Below are positions 55,761 through 64,000 of a DNA stretch of 64,000 bases, piece by piece (within the stretch, counting starts at the first letter, position 1; every line of letters begins with the position of its first letter). The notes below the pieces were generated by a model. That model did not search any database and was not told the DNA's origin. It saw only the letters and a list, made by a program, of their open reading frames with translations. The DNA is taken from positions 2,446 through 66,445 of the forward strand of contig JAKUCV010004337.1 in assembly GCA_028386065.3 (NCBI GenBank). Reading direction: 5' to 3'. This DNA is from Turnera subulata (Eukaryota; Streptophyta; Magnoliopsida; Malpighiales; Passifloraceae). Position numbers and translations under genes: made by a program.

Positions 55761-56673
55761 TGTTTGCACCAAACCAAAATTGTGGGCTTGGGCTAATTGC
55801 CGCTTGGGTTCGTTCTGTCGCTTGCAGTTGTTTGGTTACATGGTCTCTCGCTTTGGGCTTGTGGTTGCCATAACAGTCTCCCTCCCTATTGTCGCTCGGG
55901 TTCGTCCTGTCGCTTGCAGTTGTTTGGTTACATGGTCTCTCGCTTTGGGCTTATGGTTGCCATAACAGTCTCCCTGGCTATTTTATGAGCCCACGTCTCG
56001 CAGTTGTTCTTGTTGATTGTTCGTGGGCTCTGGTTGATTGTTCGGCTAACTTGTGGTGGGCGAGCTTTTGAAGATTGGGCCATAGCAACTGCTAGTTGTT
56101 GTGATTAAGTGAGGGCAACTACTAGTTGTTATGGAGGATAAGCACTGTTGCCAGTGGAGATTCGAAGTGGTTGCTGACAATTGGAATATGGTTTCTTATC
56201 CTATTTTTTTTGAATTTGAGTTCACTAATCGTTAGGGATTTTTTGAGTAGTGGGATTTAGATTGTGTTTTTAAATTTGAATAAGATCCTATGTGATCATA
56301 ATTCATCTGTTACTTTCAAGTCTGTGCCTATAAAAGGCCACTAATTGCTCTTGTACCGGGATACACAGAAATCAATCAAAGAACCAGATATTTACCAATT
56401 CTCTTTATCGCACAGTAGTGTAGATTTACTATGCTTTCCTTAGTTTAACTTAACTTAGAAAACCAAAATACCTTCAATTCGGCCCTTCAACGGTCGGATT
56501 CGGTTGTCAGCTTGGCCTTTCAACGGTCGGATCGACAAGTTAGCATCAAAACCTGGTTCCGGACGTGCGACACCGTCCGTTCGGCCTATCAACGGTAGGA
56601 TCCGGTTGTCGGTTCGGCTCTTCAAACAGTTGGATCGGTAAGTCGTTGGTCGCTTGCTGTTCGTGCGCGAACA
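55761..56673 (+). repeat. 3' LTR of the Tat-like element (913 bp)
   Basis: It starts TGTTTGCACC and ends GTGCGCGAACA. It carries the same 92-bp tandem pair and TATA box as the 5' LTR. Differences are mostly single transitions. Confidence 0.92.
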
Positions 56674-57526
56674 ATATTTATAGGTTAGGTTGGGTGAATA
56701 CCGATATTCCAATCCAACCAAACCGCTTACTTGCCAACATGATTCGACACTGTATAATCGTGATAACAAAACATTTTAAGAGCCACTTGCCGACCAAAGC
56801 CGAAGTAGTGTCAATCAATATCCGTTCAGCTCACTCAGTACGACAAATTATTTTTTTTTTTGGCTAACAGTACCATAAATTTGCACACCCCCTAATTACA
56901 ACCTTTAAGCGGCCAATAAATTAAGCCTCGGCCGTGATGAGAGAGCCCATGCGTATTGTGTAGTGGCAGCTTGCAACTAGACCTAGCAAAAATGAGTTCT
57001 GACACAACAATTTGACACAAACCCGACATAAAATTGGCGGGTATAGGTTAAAAACCCGACATAAAATTGGTGGGTATAGGTTAAAAAACCCATTCAGTTA
57101 AATGGGTTGATCCGAAAGACACAAAAATAAAGAAATTAGGATACGGGTTGACCCACCAGCCCGGTAAGCACCTATTTATGACCTGATTATACTTAGTGTA
57201 TATATATTTTATTGATTTAATATAAGATTTATATTAATATTTCAGGCCAAAGTTATTAAACTTATCCCATATTATTTTATAAATACTTTAAAATATTATT
57301 GCATTATCATTATATAATTTATAACTTTATTTAATGTCTGAAAAAACTCTAATTATATGTATATTTGTTTATAAATTACAAATTTGTAAACTTGTTTAAC
57401 AGGTTCACCAGCGGGTCAACCCGAACCCGACATTATTATAAACGGGTTTCACACGACACGAGATGATTATTAAATGGGATGAGTTGGGTTGAGGAATCAG
57501 AACCTGTTTACCTGTTCAACCCAAGA
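56674..57526. other. hAT-like non-autonomous DNA transposon relic (tentative)
   Basis: There is no gene. The edges of the central part (from about 56978 to 57520) carry complementary wording rich in GGGTTGACCC/GGGTCAACCC and ACCCGACA, as in many plant hAT MITEs. Clear terminal repeats and 8-bp target duplications are not seen. A tandem unit of about 34 bp (AACCCGACATAAAATTGG, 57020-57090) occurs twice. The centre is AT-rich. Confidence 0.35.
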
Positions 57527-57990
57527 TGATACGGCAACACCACTAGACAAGACTAGGAGCACATTCGTTTCAATCAATCGTCCCAAAGTTCAAAAATCAA
57601 ATCAACCAAAGGTTTCTGTGTAATATCTCTTCACCTCAAACACACCTGGGTCAAGCAACAAGAGAATTAAAAGTACTGGGAATTCTTGAAAGCACCACAT
57701 ATAATAAGCTACCTGATCACAATCCCTAAAATAAACAAGAAGAATCAATCTTCCAATCACACCAAGAAGGTGTCGAATTTTATTTGAAGAAAACCTCTAA
57801 AATTTTATTCATCAATAATGTTGGTTTCTAAAAATAACATAAAGACTCCCAATTTATACGACTAGACTTTATAAATCTAATGACATAATGAACTTGCGGT
57901 TACTACTCGCGTGAATAGTAACCCTAGCTCCTTAGTGTATTGGATTTGCAATTGCAATTCCCTAATGGACTAGGCTAAACCCATAATAAA
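57527..57990 (-). repeat. gypsy LTR, truncated start
   Basis: On the minus strand it ends CGGTGTTGCCGTATCA-like (plus TGATACGGCAACACC at 57527), preceded on the plus strand by CCAAGA, a remnant of the PBS. The LTR start TGTCGAC is missing: pol tail sequence runs directly into LTR body near 57990. It is the same subfamily as 41708-42437. Confidence 0.65.
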
Positions 57991-59211
57991 ATGAATAAAA
58001 ATAAACCCAAATAGACTAGGCCTCCTCCAACATGAGCAAATAAGTCTGGCCTCTCCAAGTTTGATCTCCATTTCTTCTTGAATTTCTTGTGAGAATAAAT
58101 CCTCGACATGATTCTGAAAGTGAGCATGCCATCTCCATGCTTGTCACCATTGCTTCCTCCATGGTTGGCTTGGCGTGTTATGTTATGCCCTTCGATGGTT
58201 TGCATCATTCCCTCCTCCTAAAAAGATTCGTCCTCGAATCGAGACCTAAATAATTCAAAGGAGGAAATTTAGTAATACTGGAAGTAGTATGAACTCTATT
58301 CTCAGCTTGCGAATCAAACATTATGCACAGAGGATCAAGCTTGACACACCTAGCTTCTCCTCTCGGATCAAGTAGCACACGCCTATAATTCTATTGTACC
58401 TGCCTAAAAAATATCTCAATAATCTATATAACAAGTAATTTCTGTAGAAGATGATTAGTAAAAGAAGCATATAAATTACTCATCTTGTTGTCTAATCTAG
58501 GCATTATAGTGATTGAAAAGGAATTTAAAACCTGATGCTCCCTTTTAGTTGTAAGGGTCGCCCCATGTGTAGATCCGATTTCCCCTAAGGTTGACAATCC
58601 TTTAGGACAAGCATCCCTAAATACCTGCAAAGAAATAACACCAAAACTAGAAAGACAAGGGTGAAGGTCAGTTTTAAGCCAAACTTCCTTGTACAAAAGT
58701 ACAAACAAACTCTTCTTTTTCTTATATTCATCCCTTTCTTCTCTCTCATTTGGGCCTTTTAGCACAATTTCTTTAGAGGCTTCTTGTCCCTCTTTCCTTC
58801 TCTCCACTATGTCGACTCCTCTCTCTTTTCTCCTCAATGGTATTGTCGACATCCTCTCTCTTGTTCTCCCTTTTAATATCTCTTGTGCTCTCCTCTCATT
58901 TTGCAAGGCTCTCAATTTTCCTCTCCTTCTTACTATTCTTCCAAGCTTCGATTATCCTGCCAAGATTTTCAAGATCTTCTCTCATATCTTGCCAAGACTA
59001 GTTTTTATCACTCTTGAAGTTTTCGAAGCTTCCTTTAATGCGATCAGTTGTACCAGCTCGATACTCCTCTCTTGCATATTCCTCGTGGTCCGGGTAGTAT
59101 CTTCCTCTTTCACTACGTCCTCCTCTTCCTCTAAATCTGTCATGATGCAATACTTCATCTCCATACTCATCAAACTCGTCCTCACCGTAGCTATAGTACA
59201 CAGGAGTTGAT
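57991..59211 (-). pseudogene. deletion derivative of gypsy gag-pol
   Basis: On the minus strand three family segments remain in order. The first is gag (59211-58998: YSYGEDEFDEYGDEVLHHDRF, RGRGGRSERGRYYPDH). The second is the protease-RT linker with the RT start (58915-58424: KKKKSLFVLLYKEVWLKTDLHP, QVFRDACPKGL). The third is the integrase tail (about 58240-57990: SRFEDES...EEGMMQTIEGHN). Most of gag, protease, RT, RNase H and integrase are deleted. It is a mini-element made by internal deletions. Confidence 0.65.
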
Positions 59212-59315
59212 GCAAGCAAGCAAGCACCAAGTGGAATTGAAGATAGAGATGGCGCCATTAGCTTGCCTCAAGGACCATTCACAAGGACTCCATTGAAGAT
59301 GATCAAGAATCACAT
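59212..59315 (+). pseudogene. fragment of gypsy pol C-terminal tail
   Basis: The 104 bp match the start of the tail at 61712 (ASKQAPSGIEDRDGAISLPQGP) and end abruptly at the LTR that begins at 59316. It stands against a minus-strand gag, so it was joined by rearrangement. Confidence 0.6.
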
Positions 59316-60110
59316 GTGTGAACACCCAAATTTGACCCATGCTTTATTCTATTATTTTAAGTTAGAAATCGGACAAGGAGGGATGACCGCCGGCCCCTGG
59401 CGGTCGTCATGACAAGGACCCCCGGGGCTATGGCAGTCGGTCCTTCCAGAACCTTCCTTTTGCCTCTTTTTCACAATCCTAGTCCATAACCGTCAGATTT
59501 AGGGGTTCAATCTCGATCCTTAGATTAATAGGACGATCCCCTACTCCCTGAACACTATAAATAGACCCCCCATTACACATTAGGAGGACACAATAGAATT
59601 ATTCTCTAAACACCAATAAGCTTAGAGTGTTTGGAGGAACCCTAGTTCTTTGAGTTTAGAAGTTGTTTTAGGAGTTGGTTTTCTTGAGAAATTTTGTGGA
59701 GAGGAGTAGCAACAACCCAGTAGCAAAAGGAGAGCAAGAGGGTTACGAGAGGAGGCCAATCGGAGCAAATCGTTGGAGAAAAGAGTGCAAACCCGAGAGG
59801 AGTGTTCTTCCCTAGGCAGTCTTAGGAAAATTGTGATATCTCGGGCTACAGATGTCAGATTGTTGTGTTCTTGGTGCTAGACGCGGATTCAACCTTCTTC
59901 AGCACCTGTTTTCGATTGAAGTTAAATTAAGATTCTGTTGCGGAGCGAAAAGCTAACGGGAGCGAGAGGAGGGCTTCAAGAGGCAACCCTGACCTTTTTA
60001 ATCGATTTTGGCTACTGAGATTGCATTGCTGTGATGTTTTTGATGATATTGATTTGATTTCTATGTGAATCTATGTTTAGAACTACGAGTCTTTCACCCC
60101 GTGACGCGGG
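59316..60110 (+). repeat. Tat/Ogre-like LTR, right end uncertain
   Basis: It starts TGTGAACACCCAAATTTGACC, like the LTR at 27703-29531 read on its coding strand, and shares GGCGGTCGTC words. TATAAATA lies at 59558-59565. No PBS of the expected type follows, so the right end is a guess. It has no gene. Confidence 0.55.
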
Positions 60111-61287
60111 CACATAGGTAGTCTCGAGATGTAGAGATGCAAGGCAAATTTGTTTGTTGTGTTTTTGCTTTGTGTTTTGTGTTGTGTTGATGCTGTGACG
60201 TTGTTGTGATGTTGATATAGTATAGCCTAACGGGCTCAATCCCTTGCCATGAAGACAACTCCCAAGCCCAATCGTCGGCCCAACAAATAATAACCGAAGC
60301 CCATCCAAGAATCAAGCCCGAAACCTTGGCTCAAAAGGATCCAAAACACACCATAAGAGTCGGAAAAGCACATCATGCAAGTGGGGAGGGACAATAACAA
60401 GAGACCAGAAGACAAATACAAGTATTGCAGCAGGAAGAAAACCAATAGATAGCATAATGTACCAAGCCCAAAATATAAGGAGTCCTGCTGTAGGAATAAC
60501 ACAAGTTCAATATTCTCATTAGCTCTCCCTCTCTCTCCCGATTCTGTTGTATTCAGCATTTATCATTAATACAAATCTCTCCCAATTTGGGCTTCCAATT
60601 TCTCATTTTATATTATTGGTTCCATTGCCGGGAACGATTTTTCTTTCTTGTTCAAACAAAGTTCAACAATAAAACAACAAAGCCAGAGAAATCCAACAAA
60701 AAATTAGGCTCCAGAGTTCATCAACGCTCAAGAGCACGCTTGTTCATCCACCCCAATCAACAGATCCGCCCACAAATCCAATAGATCTAGCAGATTCAAC
60801 ATATTTTGGAAGAGATAAATCAGTTTACTCAAGGTAAATTTCTTAAAACAACCAGCTAATTTGCATTTTTGTTCCTAAATGCAGCAGATCGTAAAAAAGA
60901 AAAGCAAAGCCAAAGCAGAAAATCCATGGTGGAAACGGCCAGAGAAAGCTGTGGCTTGGAGCAGGGCGTGTGCAGATCCAGGTGAGGAGAAGCCATTGAA
61001 GTCAAAGCAGGTGATGCTAGCTCTTGCAGCCACCGTTACCGCTGGAGCAGAAAAGCCAAAGCATCGATGTCATCCAAAGGTCATCACCGGAGACATGCAG
61101 AAGGCTTGAGGTGGAGGAGACAGGACTAGATCCAACCGGATCCAGGCGTAGCCGTGAGATGGGAACGGATATGAGCTGTTCACAGTCGCCATCGGTTGCT
61201 GCAAGCACCATTGTGGTTGTTTCCAGGAAGGAAAGAATCAGAGCAAGGGTTACCGGAGATGAGTCACTGCTGCTCTCGTGTGACGTT
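60111..61287 (+). other. LTR-like and leader-like sequence without recognisable genes
   Basis: From about 60215 to 60610 the sequence has LTR character and ends near TTGGTTCCATTGCCGGGAAC (60610-60635), which could be a PBS. It may be a small LTR element. The rest up to 61287 contains only short frames (under 120 codons) without domains. Confidence 0.35.
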
Positions 61288-61560
61288 GTCGCCCACGGAT
61301 CCGCCACTGCTATGGAGAGGAACAGTCGGGGAGGACCTGCAGAGAAGTTACTGCCCACGGATCCACCAGCTCCATAAAGAGGAACTGTTAGGGAGGACCT
61401 AAAAAGAAGTTGCTGCTCATGGATACACTACTGCTATAGAGAGGAACTGTCATGGAGGATCTGTACAGAAGTCGCTGCCAACAGGTCCACTGTTGCCATG
61501 GAGAGGAACTATCAGGGAGGACCTGTAGAGAAGTTGCAGTGAGCAGCTCTATAACCACCA
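61288..61560 (+). repeat. 62-bp minisatellite, about 4.3 units
   Basis: GAGGAAC landmarks occur at 61317, 61379, 61441 and 61503, exactly 62 bp apart. A partial unit precedes the first. Because 62 is not divisible by three, units are read in successive frames. Confidence 0.88.
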
Positions 61561-61711
61561 TCACCGCCGCGCATTGCCAAATGGAAGCTATCGCCAATCA
61601 TTCTTTGTAGACCAACGTTAGTTCACCGAGCTTGCAAAGATGCCTAGTGCGTGTACAAAAAAAAAGAAGGAGAAGAGGAGCTGGAGGTCACACATACTAT
61701 CTCTAGCTGAT
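61561..61711 (+). other. short unassigned stretch
   Basis: This AT/GC-mixed sequence links the minisatellite to the gypsy tail. I see nothing recognisable. Confidence 0.4.
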
Positions 61712-61945
61712 ATGGAACTGATGCAAGCAAGCAAGCACCAAGTGGAGCTAATGAAGGAGATGACGCCCCATTAGCTTGCCTCAAGGACCAATCACACGGG
61801 CTCGATTGAAGATGATCAAGAATCACATGCTGCACTTTGTTCAAGCTTTGATAAATCAAGAATTGCAAGAAGACAAGATGATCAAGATTGGAGAAGAGTA
61901 CAAGAAGAAACCAACATGTGTCTCTGTCATTGGAGAGGAAGCCTA
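61712..61945 (+). pseudogene. C-terminal end of gypsy pol
   Basis: It encodes, with an early frameshift, the GPITRARL...KIGEEYKKKPTCVSVIGEEA tail ending in TAG. It is nearly the inverted twin of 27160-27412. A purine tract (GCATGTGGGCCCCA) and LTR follow. Confidence 0.75.
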
Positions 61946-61969
61946 GTCGACCGGAGCATGTGGGCCCCA

Positions 61970-62589
61970 TGTCGACATATCCATTTTAGTTTACTAAATA
62001 AATGCCGATTTTATTATATTAAAACAATTAAAAAATTTCGGCTAGGGTCTTTATTTGATTTGGGTTATTATTGTTATTTGGGTCATGAACAATTATGGGT
62101 TTATTTTTGTTGGGTTTAATTAGTCCAATATGTTGTTGGATTAAAAGTCAAAACCTAGTCCAACTAGGAGGTGTGTGGCCGACTTGGCCAAGGAGTTAGG
62201 AGACAAACTCCAAGTCAGCTGGGTAGCTTGTGGCCGACTTTGGGTGCCTATAAATAAGGTGTTTAGGGTTCTTTTTAGAACACACATTATTCTTGCTTTT
62301 TTGATAATAAAGTTTGAGGTTTTTATTACCTTGGTTATTTGCAAGTAGAATTGAATTCTTCTTGCTTATTTGAGGGATTGTGTTTACTTTTCAAGTGATT
62401 GATTTGCTTGTGGCGAATTCAAAATTCCTAGCATTTATTACTCTATTGTTGCTTAACAACTTTGCTTTGTTTTGAGGTGATAGAGGTATTTGCTGAAACC
62501 ATAATTTGGATGAATTGGTTGCTGATCTTGGAGACTTTGATTGATTTGGAGGTGCTGTCTAGCTTTGTTCTGGTAGTGTTGCCGTATCA
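61970..62589 (+). repeat. gypsy LTR (620 bp)
   Basis: It starts TGTCGACATATCC and ends GTTGCCGTATCA. TATAAATA lies at 62249-62256. It is preceded by a pol tail and followed by a PBS, as at 26521-27159 in reverse. Confidence 0.88.
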
Positions 62590-62591
62590 TC

Positions 62592-63068
62592 TTGGTAGCG
62601 GAGCCTCGGTATCAATTTCAACAACGTATCCTTTTACTTTTCTGCAATTTATTTTCCGTTCTAGAGTTGTTTTGCTTGTGTAGACATCATATAAAAAAAA
62701 GAATCGAATTTTCTTTTATTATTTGTTGCTATCGATTTCTTTTATTATATATATATAAAAAATACGAAAAGAGTTGCTATTTGTTGTTGTCGATTTGGTG
62801 AATTGCAAGTTTCTGAAAATTGGTTGAAGAGTTGCTGTGAAATCGACTATTATTATTATTAAAAAAAAAGAGAGGAGTTGAATCGATTTGAGTTGGTGAA
62901 GAAATCAACATTGGTGGCTGAGGAGAATTCAGCAAGAGTTATTTTGAATTGCAGGAATTTGCTTGATTGGGATACTTTCCGCGGGTTGTTAGGGTATCTA
63001 GTTGGGTAAATTTCTTTGATTCTGCTTATTTGCTGTGTTTTTCTTTTAGCTTTTCTAAATGAGCAATC
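62592..63068 (+). other. PBS and leader of a plus-strand gypsy, cut by an LTR insertion
   Basis: TTGGTAGCGGAGC (62592-62604) is the PBS. The AT-rich leader has no gene and matches 26520-26050 in inverted orientation. It stops after GAGCAATC, where an LTR starts at 63069. Confidence 0.75.
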
Positions 63069-64000
63069 TGTTAGTCCGAATGGGCCTGAGAGGGGGGGGG
63101 TGGGGGTGGTGTGAATCAGGCTACCTTTCAATCGAGGTTTGTTTTTGAGTTGGTTTGTATGGAATCGCTTTGGTTTCTGAGGAACCAAGTGGTTTCTTCA
63201 CGAACCACAAACACACAGAACTAATCAGTGTGAAATGCACGTGGTTACCCCTCACCAGGTACCTCCACTACGTAAAGGCCCTTCTTTTAGGATTTTAGAA
63301 ACTCTCACTATCTTAGGCTTTTGCGGGATCAGCCTTAACCGATTACAGAAACCAAGCTTTTGCAGGCTAAGCTCTAACCTTTACAAGTTTTTCCCAGGCT
63401 AAACTCTAACCTTTACTCAAATCAAAACCCTGATTTGAGGACCCAACAATACTACACTAGTCTTGCCTAAACACTCTATCCTTTGTAAGGACTTGGAGAA
63501 CAAGATTAAGTACAAATTCAAAGCTCTCAAGAACAGCTTAAGCTCAAGAATCAACTCAATAGCACGTTTTCAAATGGCTGGGTTGAGGAAGAAAGATATG
63601 CAATGGCCTTCCTTATATAGTGCTTGAGTTGGTGGGGGTAGGTGAGATATTTTTCTCTTCCTCCAATGGCTACAATCTCCCATAAAGCTCCAGATCAGAC
63701 CTTGATGCTCTGCAGAATGCTGCTGCTTCATTTTAAGGAAGTCCACTCTCCATTTGCCTCCATTATACAAAGACTTTCCATTTTTGGCAATTCGGACCAC
63801 AAAGTTGGACCACATGGTCCCCTTCACATAATTGATCAAAGAGAGGTGAGAGATAAGGGTTGAAGTCTTCTTTTTAGTGTTGGATCATTTTCTCTGCCCG
63901 TTGGAGTAGTTAGGAGTTGGCCTTAATTGCTGTATGGACCATTGGGACCACTTGGCCACTTGCAGCTGGGACCACGATGTTGTCAGATAGGTGTGGTTTC
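63069..64000 (-). repeat. Sirevirus-type LTR running off the right edge
   Basis: The plus strand starts TGTTAGTCC followed by a G-rich edge (GAGAGGGGGGGG), like the LTR at 5116. The sequence at 63230-63420 (ACCTCCACTACGTAAAGG, TTTTGCGGGATCAGCC) matches 5330-5530. TATATAAGG on the minus strand (about 63611-63620) supports minus as coding direction. Its other end lies outside the window. Confidence 0.7.

Larger units (their letters stand above)
51715..56673 (+). mobile_element. Tat-like gypsy element without recognisable pol (4,959 bp), perfect TSD
   Basis: It is flanked by ATATT at 51710-51714 and 56674-56678. LTRs of 910 and 913 bp, a PBS (TTTGGCACGCCCAGTGGGAC) and a PPT (AAAAGACTGAGGGGGGCAAC) are clear. 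The 3.1-kb interior shows no protease, RT or integrase on either strand. The PBS type is common in Tat-lineage gypsy elements, and the element must have moved with proteins in trans. Confidence 0.88.

Overview
The window looks like retrotransposon-dense intergenic DNA from a large plant nuclear genome, most likely a eudicot. The coding sequence of its one clear host gene is not GC-biased at third positions, the intergenic DNA is AT-rich, and Ty1/copia (including Sirevirus-type) and Ty3/gypsy elements are nested many layers deep. Nothing in it is prokaryotic. I cannot name the species.

Layout. 1-9,400: fragments of Sirevirus-type copia elements. A minus-strand 5' part (pol start, gag, PBS, 5' LTR) has inserted into an older LTR, which lies in a piece of copia pol. 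That pol piece also carries the 3' LTR of another minus-strand Sirevirus with an env-like remnant. 9,400-12,582: a gypsy gag stub and a long LTR holding a poly(A) retroposon and a tRNA-like relic. 12,583-27,159: a minus-strand gypsy (gag, protease, RT) split by a 10-kb gypsy-type element (13,779-23,826). That inner element has 3.1-kb LTRs and a decayed gag, and in place of pol it carries two antisense ORFs with their own TATA boxes. 27,160-29,531: gypsy tail and a Tat/Ogre-like LTR with PBS. 29,532-41,707: a head-to-tail array of one gypsy family (int-LTR-int-LTR-...-int-LTR), including one structurally complete but dead copy at 32,931-40,004. 41,708-42,437: related solo LTR.

42,438-45,091 is a small host island with an intronless RING-H2 (ATL-type) ubiquitin ligase gene. 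45,092-51,199 is a copia element bounded by a perfect 5-bp target duplication (GATAA). 51,715-56,673 is a Tat-like element without recognisable pol, also bounded by a perfect duplication (ATATT). 56,674-64,000 is a mosaic of a hAT-like relic, a deleted minus-strand gypsy, Tat-like and other LTRs, a 62-bp minisatellite, a plus-strand gypsy end and a Sirevirus-type LTR at the right edge.

How it works together. Apart from the RING gene, almost every gene is a broken retrotransposon gene, with stops and frameshifts in nearly all pol genes. The two antisense ORFs (17,082-17,459 and 18,325-19,008) are exceptions: open and promoter-equipped inside a pol-less element. They are my best candidate for something not previously described. 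The next most interesting signals are a phased palindrome array in a Sirevirus U3, a second family of stem-loops in Sirevirus sequence, and a catalytic Glu-to-Lys change shared by two gypsy integrase copies.
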